From Eubacteriales bacterium (lineage in GTDB: Bacteria; Bacillota; Clostridia; Lachnospirales; Lachnospiraceae), in the NCBI GenBank assembly GCA_030524175.1, contig JAUNHC010000025.1, positions 1 through 64,000 of the forward strand: DNA of 64,000 nucleotides. Direction: 5' to 3'. A program made the position numbers and the translations under genes. Below the pieces are notes generated by a model. It worked only from the letters and a program-made list of their open reading frames with translations. It made no database searches and was not told where the DNA came from. Below, one piece after another: positions 43,918 to 53,649 of the stretch; position 1 is the stretch's first letter, and each line of letters starts with the position of its first letter.

Positions 43918-44181
43918 AATTTCCTCCTATGCCGCACAACCGCGGTTTTATTCTGTATGGGCCTGGTGCCCGTTTTTACCTCCTGATAGATTAGACATGA
44001 CAGGTTTGTTTGTGTGACAGATTATTTTAGATTTTTACTATTTCTTTTTTACAAGTTCTGCCTTTAATGTGACAAGAGCTGATTATCTTTAATGACAGAT
44101 AATCAGCTCTCAGATTTTTCAGTATGTAATTTTCAGTTTCGTATTTATAATTATTGTAGCACTAATATTCAAATGAGTATA

Positions 44182-44601
44182 TTATAAGGCAACACTTACT
44201 TTATCCTGGAATGCTGCCGGGATTTCCTCCTTATCCAGTGATATGCTTATTACGAAAGTAATATTAAACATATTGGAAACTTTATCGAGCTTTTCTAATG
44301 TACTGGTGACATCTGAATCTTCAAGTTTGGCAACCTTCAAGAAACTGTCAAGATATATTTGCTCTAAATCATGATCCTGAGAAATGATACCACAGATAAA
44401 ACCAACAAATTCATCTGAATTGCTGACAGGATATCCGGATACATCAATGAGACGTACCTTATTGTTCAGCTCATACATATGCTTCGTGCTCTTGTCTAAG
44501 TAAACTATGCTGCCATTTGCGTCTTTAATTGCGCCGTTCACTCTGTCTAACAGTACTTTTGTTTTGCCCTTGCCTTTCTTTCCTACAATCAGTTCAACCA
44601 T
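44182..44601 (-). CDS. Small P-loop protein (PilT-annotated type), function unknown
   Basis: 139 residues from ATG 44601; AAGGAGG is 8 bp upstream and overlaps the in-frame ATG at 44622, so that longer start is rejected. Walker A GKKGKGKTK is at residues ~6-14; no clear Walker B or sensor motif follows. DVSGYPVSNSDEFVGFICGIISQDHDLEQIYLDSFLKVAKLED and the ISISLD strand suggest a minimal ATPase fold. It has its own promoter and no operon partner. Confidence 0.75.
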   Translation of the reverse strand: MVELIVGKKGKGKTKVLLDRVNGAIKDANGSIVYLDKSTKHMYELNNKVRLIDVSGYPVSNSDEFVGFICGIISQDHDLEQIYLDSFLKVAKLEDSDVTSTLEKLDKVSNMFNITFVISISLDKEEIPAAFQDKVSVAL

Positions 44602-44666
44602 CCTGTTTTCCTCCTTAGACACATATAATATTAATTTTAACCAAAAACCTTATTTAATATGTTTCA

Positions 44667-44695
44667 ATTATAGTGCATTTTAGTAAATAAATCAA
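44667..44695 (-). promoter_or_regulatory. Promoter of the small P-loop gene
   Basis: On the minus strand TTGATT (44690-44695), 17 bp, TATAAT (44667-44672), 66 bp before the start. Confidence 0.65.
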
Positions 44696-44813
44696 GACAA
44701 ATCGCTTTCTTCTCAGAAAATATTTGGATGGTTTGTATTGTTAAAAAATGGATATCCTAATTTTTCCTATGTCTAATTTTACTATGACAGTAACTTCTTA
44801 AACATTAAGATAT

Positions 44814-47261
44814 TTAAGCTTTTTTGACTGCTATAGCCATTTCCACACTCTCGCACCCTTCAGAGGAAAATATCAATTTTATTTCGCCAGGTTCAAATCC
44901 GGCCCTTACCACTGCCTGCACCCGGCCTTCAAATGCCGGAATGTTTTTTTCCTGATAACTTCCCTGGAAATACGGATCTGCGTTGCCATAACCCTGGATT
45001 ATCCCGTTCCCTTCTATTTCAACAGCAATATTTCTTCTCTCCTGCATATTTACGATACTATTTTCATCCCGTAATTCTACAGTAACAAATGCAAGATCAG
45101 CACCGTTTGCCTGAAGTTCCTTTCTGTCAGTTTCCGCACAAAGCAGCAGTTTTTCTTTTGCTGTGTGAAGCTTCTCCGTGTATACTGTGTCTTTATAATA
45201 TGCCTTAACTTCCAAAACTCCCGGCTCGTACACGGCTTCATATTTTGCTGTAAACTGATGCTGCTCTCCTGTCGGCTTTTTGCCAAGAGATTTGCCGTTA
45301 ATAAACAATTCCACCTCATCAGATGAGGAGTAAATGTCCACTGCTATGTTCTTTCCCTCGAAGCCGCTCCAGGTCCAGCTTGGAATACTGTCCTCAAATG
45401 CCCACTTGCTCTTCTTCTGTGTCATTCCGTAATGAGCAGGGTCTTCTACTGCTATATAGGGCGTTTTTCGCAGACCGTAAACTATCTCCCTTAAATAGCT
45501 TATGGGGCGGCGTTTACCTGTAATATCAATGTCACCTGACCATGACGTTCTTCCAATCCTTTCTTCTGTTTTTTCTTCAAATGTAATCACTCCCAGTCCT
45601 GTTTCTCCCAGATAATCATAACCTGTCCATGTCATATCTCCGATTACATGGGGATTACGCTTTACTATGTCCCATAGTCCGGCTATATCTGAGGGAAAGG
45701 TTTCCGCTCCCAGAACTACCCGGTGAGGCTTCCTCTCAAGATCCATTTCGTGACGAAGAGTAAGGTAATTATAACCGGCAATATCCAAGCTTCCCATAAA
45801 CGCATCAATTTTTTCCGTCATAATAGGATGGACTTCCATACCGCTGATCATCTCGGAGTCCATAATATCAATGGTTTCCCCCATAATATCATTAAGACCC
45901 TTACTTTCCCTGGCCGCTTTTTCTCTCAGATCGGAACAGATTACCTGTTCGTAGTCAATTGCTGCCAGTAAACCGTTAAATGCGTTTGTTACATATCTGG
46001 TGCTGTCCAGGCTGCGGATTTTTTCTGCAATTCTGCGGTTTAAATCCACGCCCTTCGGTGTTCCTACTTCCTGGATTTCATTACCGGTACTGTACATGAT
46101 AACAGATGGGTGGTTGAAATCTTTTTCCACCATTCTTGTCACATCCTTCTCCCAATCTGTATCAAAATATGTGGCATAATCATTGATATTCTTTGGCCAT
46201 GTCCACATGTCGGAGAGCTCATCCATGACAAGCATTCCATATTTATCACAGGCATCAAGTAGCGCTTTTCCTGCCGGATGATGTGAACTACGGATACAGT
46301 TAAATCCTGCTTCCTTCAACAGACGGCACTTTCTTTCCTCTGCCATCTCAAGAGTGCAGGCGCCAATGACCCCATTATCATGGTGTACGCAGGCACCCCG
46401 TAGTTTTACTTGTTTTCCATTTATGCGAAGCCCATGAATACTGTCCAGCTGAAGCTTCCTGATACCGAATTTCAGTTCTGTCTGCTCTGTCTCTTCCCCG
46501 TCCTTTTGTAATGTAAGACGGCAGGTATATAAATACGGATCATCACAATCCCAGAGCTGCGGATTTAAAACAGAAATTTTCTGGTAGAGTGTCTGCTCTG
46601 TTCTCCCGTAGATAAATGAAGTGCTGGTTTCTTCTGATACTACCCGTCCTTCCATATCAAGGATTTCTGTTTTCACCTGCAGCTTATGGTTTTCTCTGTC
46701 CTCATTCTTTATACAGGGCTGTACCTGAACTATGGAAAAATCCTTCTCCACGTCCGGGGTACTGATTCTTATTCCGTCAATAGCAAAGTGGACCGGCTCT
46801 CCAATATAGAGCTGTACATTCCTGTACAATCCACTGCCTGTATACCACCTGCTGTTGAGCGCTTCATTATTAACGAGAACCTCCACCCGGTTGACCTTGC
46901 CATATAAAAGACTATGGTCAAGCTCTACGTAAAAGTTAGAATAACCGTAATGACATCCGCCTACATGATCATTATTCAGGTATACACGGCTATTCATATA
47001 AGCGCCTTCAAACTCCAATGTGACTGTCTTGTTCTTCCATTCTGGAGGTGCTGTAAATTCCTTGGTATACCGATAATATCCTCCGGGAAAATGAGCTGTC
47101 TGCGTACTATTTATACAATCTGCGCTGATTTTCTCTTCTATCATGGCATCATGCGGCAGGGTTACCTCCCTGCCTTCGGGAAACCCGTTTATCTGCTGTC
47201 CGAGGATTTTTCCATCAATTTTACTTACCTTCCAACCCTGGTTAAAGCTTGTTTTTTTCAT
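44814..47261 (-). CDS. Glycoside hydrolase family 2 protein (beta-galactosidase/glucuronidase type)
   Basis: 815 residues. Sugar-binding jelly roll (~1-165; FPGGYYRYTKEF, NSRWYTGSGLYRNV), Ig-like domain, TIM barrel and C-terminal Ig-like domains. Acid/base Glu395 (STGNEIQE) and nucleophile Glu520 (VLGAETFPS) are at the expected places. KLRGACVHHDNG and CIRSSHHPAG are barrel signatures. No signal peptide: it acts in the cytoplasm. It is the last gene of the utilisation locus, 7 bp after the GH3 gene. Exact sugar specificity cannot be set. Confidence 0.92.
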   Translation of the reverse strand: MKKTSFNQGWKVSKIDGKILGQQINGFPEGREVTLPHDAMIEEKISADCINSTQTAHFPGGYYRYTKEFTAPPEWKNKTVTLEFEGAYMNSRVYLNNDHVGGCHYGYSNFYVELDHSLLYGKVNRVEVLVNNEALNSRWYTGSGLYRNVQLYIGEPVHFAIDGIRISTPDVEKDFSIVQVQPCIKNEDRENHKLQVKTEILDMEGRVVSEETSTSFIYGRTEQTLYQKISVLNPQLWDCDDPYLYTCRLTLQKDGEETEQTELKFGIRKLQLDSIHGLRINGKQVKLRGACVHHDNGVIGACTLEMAEERKCRLLKEAGFNCIRSSHHPAGKALLDACDKYGMLVMDELSDMWTWPKNINDYATYFDTDWEKDVTRMVEKDFNHPSVIMYSTGNEIQEVGTPKGVDLNRRIAEKIRSLDSTRYVTNAFNGLLAAIDYEQVICSDLREKAARESKGLNDIMGETIDIMDSEMISGMEVHPIMTEKIDAFMGSLDIAGYNYLTLRHEMDLERKPHRVVLGAETFPSDIAGLWDIVKRNPHVIGDMTWTGYDYLGETGLGVITFEEKTEERIGRTSWSGDIDITGKRRPISYLREIVYGLRKTPYIAVEDPAHYGMTQKKSKWAFEDSIPSWTWSGFEGKNIAVDIYSSSDEVELFINGKSLGKKPTGEQHQFTAKYEAVYEPGVLEVKAYYKDTVYTEKLHTAKEKLLLCAETDRKELQANGADLAFVTVELRDENSIVNMQERRNIAVEIEGNGIIQGYGNADPYFQGSYQEKNIPAFEGRVQAVVRAGFEPGEIKLIFSSEGCESVEMAIAVKKA

Positions 47262-47268
47262 ATCTTTT

Positions 47269-49905
47269 TCACTTTCTCCCTGCCTCCAGACGAAGCATTG
47301 TATTCAGAATTCTTTTCACACACAAACGTAATTCAGCCATAGATATTTCATTCTTTTTCACGGCCTCGTATACACCTCTGATATCAGGATGCGAGCCTGG
47401 CATAATTAAATCATTGCCTGCACGGATGCAGCCGGCACAGGTAGAAGCAGGATATTTTCTCTTATCGTTATCGCTCTGGGATGTGGTTCCCCAGTCAGTC
47501 ATAACCATACCGTCGAACCCCCATTCATCTCTGGCAAGCAGCGTCAGCAGTTCATAATGGTTAGCAGTATGTGTACCGTTTATCAGGTTATAGGAGGACA
47601 TGATCGCCGCCGGATGCGCTTTCTTTGCCGCAATTTCAAAGCCCTTGAGATATATCTCCCTCAATGTCCTTTCAGATACGTGCGCGTTGGTACCGTGGCG
47701 GTTATCTTCCTGGTTATTACAGGCAAAATGCTTCATCGTCACACCTGCAAAGGGGAAGCTCTGTATTGCATTGATCACAGAAGCCGCGCACTCTCCCGTG
47801 ATCAAAGGATCTTCTGAATAATATTCAAAATTGCGTCCGCATAAAGGATTCCGGTGGATATTCATGGACGGAGCAAGCCATAGCTCCACATGGAAAAGCT
47901 GCATTTCTTTGCCCTCAATTTCACCACACTTTCTCCATAGTTCCCTGTCCCACGTCTGTGCCAGCATGGTGGCCATGGGAAGCCCTGTGGTATACTGTTC
48001 ATATACCGCATGATTCACCCGGTCCTTAATATAATCTCCGCCCAATATCTTGTCCACATTTCGAACAGATAAGATGCCGTCTGTCAGAAGCCGCCCATTT
48101 TCATCCACCTCATATTCCGGAAGCATGCGGAGTCCGCTGCCGCCATCCGACATATGCATATTCGGAATACCTCTGCGCTCCATCAGTTCTCTTGTTGTGT
48201 CGCAGGTTCCGGGAGCCATGGGAACCATGATATCCGTCTCAGTATTACTTCCATCATAGCTGGCAAAGGTGGCATCTTCCCGCTCTCCGGCATTTCCTAC
48301 ACAGAGATAAGACATTTCTTCCGTGGTCAGAGAATTCACAAAGTCATCAAGGCTTATCTTGCCCGCCCGGACATCCTCGAAACGCAGCACATCCGTATTT
48401 CCGTCTGCCGCCGCTTCCTCTTTCCACAGAGGACTGCGGTATTGGTGGCAGATACATGTAAACTCCTGACCGCTGATATGAATAACGGGAATATTCGTAT
48501 CTGCCAACCGACCTGCAATCACTGAATGATAGTGTTCGGCAGATTCCTCCTTATCTTTAGAGGACATTTCTTCCATTTCGCAGTCAAGAGGAAACAGATT
48601 TTTACATTGTTCACAGATGATCTTCTCGTTTATTCTGAGTATAACTGCTTCCTTTGTATTCCTCGAGGAGTTTCCAACGCGCAATATGTAATCGCCCGGC
48701 TCCAGTATCCAGGCGCTGTCCTTCTCACTGTAGCACGCGAAATCTCTGATATTCACAAAAATCTTTACAGTCTGGCTTTCTCCGGGCAGCAGAAGCTTTG
48801 TCTTGTCAAATCCTTTAAGCTCCTGATAGGCTTTGTCCAACCGTCCGCTTGGCGCAGATACATATACCTGAACCACCTCTCTGCCTGCAAACCTGGATCC
48901 GATGTTCGTAACTACTGTTTCAATGCAGACCGTTTCCGCGGATCTGTCAATCCGCCTGGCTTCCATCTTGAATTCCGTGTATGACAGGCCATAGCCAAAG
49001 GAATATGCCGGCGTCACATCAAAGGTATCAAAATACCGGTATCCTACGTATATACCCTCAGAGTACATCTCATCATCAAGATTGCCATTCATGGCCGCAA
49101 AGTTTTCTGCATTGGGATAGTCCTCATACTTCTCTGCCCATGTATCTGTAAGTTTGCCCTCCGGTGTCACTTTGCCAGTAAGCACATCCGCCACCGAAAG
49201 GCCTGTGACCCCTGCTGCCTGCCCCACAAAAAGCAGAGCACATAAGTTTGGCAGAGACCGGATATAAGTAGTATCCATGGGTGCGCCCACATTTAAAAGG
49301 ACAATGAGCTTGTCAAAATTCTTCGACAGAATATTTAGATTTTCCTCCTCTTCTTTTGAAAGCAGATAATCTCCTTCTGCATGCCTGCGGTCTGCATCCT
49401 CTCCGGCCACACGGGAAATCACAAAGATTGCTGTATCTGTTTCTTGATTCTGTCCGCCCCTCTTTGCCTCAAGTAAATCCGCCTCCGTAATAACCGGCTG
49501 CACTGCCGGAATATAGGGCTCCTTATACATTTTCAAAACACCATTCATCAGTACGCCCTGGGAAGCTTCACGGATTCCTTCATAATATGCATCCTCCTCA
49601 GCCTGCATGGCCGCCGCATACCTATCCAGATATCCTTTCGATGTCACTGTGATCCCGGCCTGCTTAAGCCCCTCCTCAATACTCACTTCCTCACGGCTGG
49701 TAAAACTTGCGGCACCCAGACCGCAAAATACCGTATTGGCGGCACCGTAACCATAAAGGGCCACACAGCTTCCTTTTGCAATGGGTAATACCCCCTTATG
49801 CTCCAGCAGTACCATGCCCCTGGCAGCAATATCCCGTACCAATGCCGTATGCTCTTTTTCCTGCTGTGTGACTATTCCAGGTTTATTTCCATAATATTTA
49901 TTCAT
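47269..49905 (-). CDS. Glycoside hydrolase family 3 protein with reversed domain order
   Basis: 878 residues from ATG 49905 (GGAGG upstream; the frame runs to 49950 without a site). The usual GH3 C-terminal domain comes first (RDIAARGMVLLEHKGVLP; GKLTDTWAEKYEDYP; YSFGYGLSYTEF), then an Fn3-like domain (~340-440), and the TIM barrel is last (MLAQTWDRELWRKCGEIEGKE, APSMNIHRNPLCGRNFEYYSEDP, MKHFACNNQE). The nucleophile is Asp804 in VMTDWG. Reversed GH3 beta-glucosidases are known in rumen clostridia. Cytoplasmic; cleaves beta-linked sugars from imported oligosaccharides or glycosides. Confidence 0.9.
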   Translation of the reverse strand: MNKYYGNKPGIVTQQEKEHTALVRDIAARGMVLLEHKGVLPIAKGSCVALYGYGAANTVFCGLGAASFTSREEVSIEEGLKQAGITVTSKGYLDRYAAAMQAEEDAYYEGIREASQGVLMNGVLKMYKEPYIPAVQPVITEADLLEAKRGGQNQETDTAIFVISRVAGEDADRRHAEGDYLLSKEEEENLNILSKNFDKLIVLLNVGAPMDTTYIRSLPNLCALLFVGQAAGVTGLSVADVLTGKVTPEGKLTDTWAEKYEDYPNAENFAAMNGNLDDEMYSEGIYVGYRYFDTFDVTPAYSFGYGLSYTEFKMEARRIDRSAETVCIETVVTNIGSRFAGREVVQVYVSAPSGRLDKAYQELKGFDKTKLLLPGESQTVKIFVNIRDFACYSEKDSAWILEPGDYILRVGNSSRNTKEAVILRINEKIICEQCKNLFPLDCEMEEMSSKDKEESAEHYHSVIAGRLADTNIPVIHISGQEFTCICHQYRSPLWKEEAAADGNTDVLRFEDVRAGKISLDDFVNSLTTEEMSYLCVGNAGEREDATFASYDGSNTETDIMVPMAPGTCDTTRELMERRGIPNMHMSDGGSGLRMLPEYEVDENGRLLTDGILSVRNVDKILGGDYIKDRVNHAVYEQYTTGLPMATMLAQTWDRELWRKCGEIEGKEMQLFHVELWLAPSMNIHRNPLCGRNFEYYSEDPLITGECAASVINAIQSFPFAGVTMKHFACNNQEDNRHGTNAHVSERTLREIYLKGFEIAAKKAHPAAIMSSYNLINGTHTANHYELLTLLARDEWGFDGMVMTDWGTTSQSDNDKRKYPASTCAGCIRAGNDLIMPGSHPDIRGVYEAVKKNEISMAELRLCVKRILNTMLRLEAGRK

Positions 49906-49971
49906 TTCCGTTGTCCTCCTCTCTATCCATAAACAGCCATACAATAACACCGTGACAGATATTTTTTTGAT

Positions 49972-52083
49972 TTACATAAACAAAAAGATGCCGCGGTAGG
50001 AGATCAGCGGAATTGTTTTCCCTTTTTCCACTGTGCACACAGAACCATCAGACGGATCCCATACCTGTACACTGCTTCCTTGTGCAAAATCCCAATTGAT
50101 ATCTACATCATTTTCAGAATTGTTCACTACAAAATACATAACTCTGCCATCCTTAACAAAGCGGGCCTTCAATAGCATAGGGCTGCCGGGAGCATTCAGC
50201 ACCAATTCCTGCTCCTGTCCGTTCAGCCGGCTTAGAATTTCCTCCTCTGACACAGCAGAGAATTCCTCTGTCTGTACACACCGCGGTCCTCGGATTGCTT
50301 CCTCACGGAAATCATAAAATACGAAATCATTTTTCTCTCCGATTCTCACAGACGGAAGCTGGTCGGTAAACCAGATATTTACATCTGCTCTTTTCAGACA
50401 GATCAGAGCCTCCCATGCGTCCCGCCAAATTGCATCCATACATGGCAGGATAATATTTTTCACTGTAATACCGGAAATCTTTGCCGTTCCGTCAGCGAGA
50501 GACTTGGACGCCTCCACAATATCCTCACGATCTGCAAACAGATAATCATGTCCCTCTTCATAAATCTGCCGTGTGAGAGAAAGGATCGAACGGTCGGTGG
50601 TACAATTTGATGATTCCTGCGCACAATGTCCGGGCCTTGTTTTCGCCTGTACATCCTCAAGCGCGTAATACACAAACGTACCGCAGTCATTCTGTACGCC
50701 GTCCAGCATATAACCCAGCCGGCCCACATATTCGTTTACCCAGCGGGCTTGCTCCGCGTTCATGTAGCCCTCATGATTTTTCAATATTTCCGGACTATAA
50801 GATGCAAAATCTGAAGAGAAATAAGAGTTAATACATCTGCAGCCTCCCAGATACAGCAAATTCAGAATGCCTGTTGCATAGCGTACAGGTTCTTTTTCAA
50901 AATATGGTATATCTATAAACGGACACAGCTCTGTCATCAGTCCGTTTGCTCCTTTTTTTCTTGCTGCCATCTGCGCAAAACGTGTGGTATTATAGTGATA
51001 GATTTTCGGATATGCCGCCAGTACATCAACTCCGGGATAATCTGTGGCTTTGAGCACCTCAAGATAAGAGCCGTAGTAAAGAACATGATGCTGCAGCGCT
51101 TCCTCAGCCAGATAATGACCGGAAAATACGGTACCATGCTCATGACACCACTCTGAAATCTGCTTCACATAAGCTTTTGCAACAAGCTTGCCAACAAGCT
51201 GATAAAATAATACTCTTATATTCCAGGAGCTTTGCCGTCCCTCAAAAATCTGCGGAAGATACGGTAATACAGAAAATCCATACTCCTGCTGAAAATCTTC
51301 AAATAATCCTTCCTTCCAGGGCGCAAGCGCGTACGGCCATACCTCATCTCCGTGCATATATGCAACCATCAGACTCGGCTCATCTGTAAATACAGCACAC
51401 GCATTACGGTATGCCTCCGCTGAGGCGGCTGCAATGGGCTCATAGCATACATCAAGAAAGCGCCTTACTGCCTTTTCATCCATAATATTGATATAGCGGC
51501 TGCGTGAACACACATTATGCGTAAGATGTGTGCCTTCATAGCAGGACTTTACACAGAATATAAAAAACGCCTCATTTTCATTAAGGTCACATTCACAATA
51601 TGTATCTGTATATGGCACCGGCTCCATTTTGTCATACACGATCTGACTGGTGTTTATGACAGAACAATCCACCGGATATTTCGCTGCCCAGATAATACGG
51701 TCTGACTCTTTATCAAGGTGAAAAACCGTATGCTTTGGCTCATATGCAATCCTGCGTACCATATAAAAGCCTTTTGCTTCAAGCTCCGGATGGTCCTCCA
51801 AGGCTAAGCCCCCGGCATAGCCGGAAGGGTAGCCCTTTTCGTCATAAATCCAATAATCCAATCCCTTTTGTTTCAATTCCTTAAGCAGTTCATCGAACTC
51901 CTGCAGGTTCTGGTGATTTGACGTGTATCCGTTTTCCTGGCTTGGATTGGTAGCTACACCCCCATATCCAAATTCTTTGACCGCCTCCATCAGCACTTCC
52001 GGCTGTTTGGGCCATGCATGTATAATTGTTTTCATCCGGTATTGCAATTCCGGATTTATAAAAGCTTCTCTCTGCAGCTTCAC
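49972..52083 (-). CDS. GH106-like putative alpha-L-rhamnosidase/glycosidase
   Basis: 703 residues, GTG start with AGGAGG 5 bp upstream. YWIYDEKGYPSGYAGG and the FTDEPSLM segment match the GH106-related family, whose full members are about 1000 residues; this one lacks part of the C-terminal beta domains. A DIPYFE-to-NSYFS central barrel and a C-terminal VMYFVVNNSENDV beta region can be seen. No signal peptide. The DUF5605-type gene ends 14 bp upstream. Rhamnosidase function is inferred from family and GH78 company. Confidence 0.65.
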   Translation of the reverse strand: MKLQREAFINPELQYRMKTIIHAWPKQPEVLMEAVKEFGYGGVATNPSQENGYTSNHQNLQEFDELLKELKQKGLDYWIYDEKGYPSGYAGGLALEDHPELEAKGFYMVRRIAYEPKHTVFHLDKESDRIIWAAKYPVDCSVINTSQIVYDKMEPVPYTDTYCECDLNENEAFFIFCVKSCYEGTHLTHNVCSRSRYINIMDEKAVRRFLDVCYEPIAAASAEAYRNACAVFTDEPSLMVAYMHGDEVWPYALAPWKEGLFEDFQQEYGFSVLPYLPQIFEGRQSSWNIRVLFYQLVGKLVAKAYVKQISEWCHEHGTVFSGHYLAEEALQHHVLYYGSYLEVLKATDYPGVDVLAAYPKIYHYNTTRFAQMAARKKGANGLMTELCPFIDIPYFEKEPVRYATGILNLLYLGGCRCINSYFSSDFASYSPEILKNHEGYMNAEQARWVNEYVGRLGYMLDGVQNDCGTFVYYALEDVQAKTRPGHCAQESSNCTTDRSILSLTRQIYEEGHDYLFADREDIVEASKSLADGTAKISGITVKNIILPCMDAIWRDAWEALICLKRADVNIWFTDQLPSVRIGEKNDFVFYDFREEAIRGPRCVQTEEFSAVSEEEILSRLNGQEQELVLNAPGSPMLLKARFVKDGRVMYFVVNNSENDVDINWDFAQGSSVQVWDPSDGSVCTVEKGKTIPLISYRGIFLFM

Positions 52084-52097
52084 TTTGTCCTCCTGTT

Positions 52098-53633
52098 CTA
52101 TTCCTCTCTCACTGCCAATACCGCTATCCCTTCTTTTCCCGGCAGCTTCAGTTCAACAGTTCCGTTTACTCCGGTCAGAATAGTTTCTCTTGTCATCTCC
52201 CAGACATCAATGATCTCCACCCGGTAGCTCCCCGTGGATTGTAATTCCAGGGTTCCCACCGCAGTACAATGCCGCCCGTAATAGGCAAGGTAGGCATCCG
52301 TACCGCAATGTCCCGTAAATATCCGTACATCCCTGCAGATATTTTCCAGCATCCTCTCTGCCTCTGCTTTCGGCAGCTTCAGTACCGCCCGGGTGAAATC
52401 CGTCTGCTCATCCTGATATGATCCACTGCGCATCCCCTCCAGCTTTTCCTTTGTCACAAAATCAAAGGGGACAGGCTCCAGCGCTCCCGGTAATTCATGA
52501 ATTATCTTTTTTAAAAATCCGATTCTCTGCGGCGATTCTCCAACAAGGCAGCCGCCCTTTCCCCACCATAGCGTATCTGTATGGTTCATAAAGGTTTCCC
52601 CATGGGTGCCGTAACCGCCCATCACACAGCAAAGCCAGAAACGATTAACCAGTTCAAAGCCGGACAGATCTCCCCAATGACAGAAAATATTACCTTCATA
52701 GCCAAACTCATCAACCAATACAGGTTTGTGATAACGTTTCATCAGTGCTTCAACACTGGTCACATCCCCTTGTATTGAGCAATGCGTCACCTGGGGCCGG
52801 TCAAAATCATACATTTCCAGCATATGATGACAGCTCAGCATATGCCCATATACATCGTTCCTGTTGATAAAACTGTCAATAAACTCCCAATCATCCTTTG
52901 TAAACGCCGTCATACAGTCATATTCATTTGCCAGACTCCACCATACATTGGAATACGCCGCGAAACGCGCCAGAAGATATGTGAGGTACGGCAGATACTC
53001 TTCTCGCGTCATCTGCGCAAATCCCCAATGGTCGTATGGATGGAACAGGATCAAATCCACCTCAACCCCATGACTGCCAAGCTTCTCAAGCATTTCTTCG
53101 AAGGCATCCCAGAATGCAAAACATGGACGATGAAAATCAAACGTGCCGTCCCCGCTCTTTTCAAATGCAAAGAATTGCGGTTCGTTCTCATTAAATATAT
53201 AATGCTTAGGGAATACGCAGGTACGTAACTTATCAAAGGGTGAATCTAAAATTGATTGAATCGTTTGCTCAATTAATTCCTTTGACTGGTGCATCATAGC
53301 ATAGACCGTAGTCCCAAAGGGACGGCAGCTTGTACCATCCTCATACGCAAGGGCTGTGCCACATGGTCTGACTACCCCATGATGAACTTTGTCGCTGCAT
53401 GGAATACACTCTTCCTCTCCCTCGGCAGTAAACAACCCTCGTATTTTCCACTGTACAGTTCCTGTCTCCTGGGGCAGGTAACGGACGATATACTTGCCAT
53501 TTCCCGCATAAAATCCGGAAACCGTTTTAACAGAATCACCGCAGCGAAATGTCGCTGCCAGATCAATAACCGATTGTGAGCCTTGGGGACTTTGACCCCA
53601 GAAGCTCAATTCAAACATCTGATATTGAACCAT
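52098..53633 (-). CDS. DUF5060/DUF4038/DUF5605-type glycoside hydrolase
   Basis: 511 residues. N-terminal beta domain (DUF5060; FELSFWG to FTAEGEEECIP), central TIM barrel (DUF4038-like, residues ~100-400) and C-terminal DUF5605 domain (SYRVEIIDVWEMTRETI, LPGKEGIAVLAV). Likely catalytic acids are Glu237 (LANEYD) and Glu309 (VDEFGYEG). No signal peptide. A paralogue lies at 62834-64000. GH clans with this build act on pectin side chains or furanosides; specificity is not known here. Confidence 0.82.
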   Translation of the reverse strand: MVQYQMFELSFWGQSPQGSQSVIDLAATFRCGDSVKTVSGFYAGNGKYIVRYLPQETGTVQWKIRGLFTAEGEEECIPCSDKVHHGVVRPCGTALAYEDGTSCRPFGTTVYAMMHQSKELIEQTIQSILDSPFDKLRTCVFPKHYIFNENEPQFFAFEKSGDGTFDFHRPCFAFWDAFEEMLEKLGSHGVEVDLILFHPYDHWGFAQMTREEYLPYLTYLLARFAAYSNVWWSLANEYDCMTAFTKDDWEFIDSFINRNDVYGHMLSCHHMLEMYDFDRPQVTHCSIQGDVTSVEALMKRYHKPVLVDEFGYEGNIFCHWGDLSGFELVNRFWLCCVMGGYGTHGETFMNHTDTLWWGKGGCLVGESPQRIGFLKKIIHELPGALEPVPFDFVTKEKLEGMRSGSYQDEQTDFTRAVLKLPKAEAERMLENICRDVRIFTGHCGTDAYLAYYGRHCTAVGTLELQSTGSYRVEIIDVWEMTRETILTGVNGTVELKLPGKEGIAVLAVREE

Positions 53634-53649
53634 AACATACCTCCATATT

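Noticed and set aside
43957-43976. GGGC-CTGGT-GCCC hairpin followed by GTTTTT on the plus strand
   Set aside because: Terminator-like on plus, but no plus-strand gene ends near it; probably chance.
44085-44120. Perfect AGCTGATTATCT/AGATAATCAGCT hairpin after the small P-loop gene as a terminator
   Set aside because: Stem is strong but no T run follows on the minus strand, where the gene is. It may still slow polymerase, but I do not call it.
48526-48984. Plus-strand ORF of 152 codons inside the GH3 gene
   Set aside because: Antisense shadow of a clear GH3 frame; composition is not protein-like and no start signal exists.
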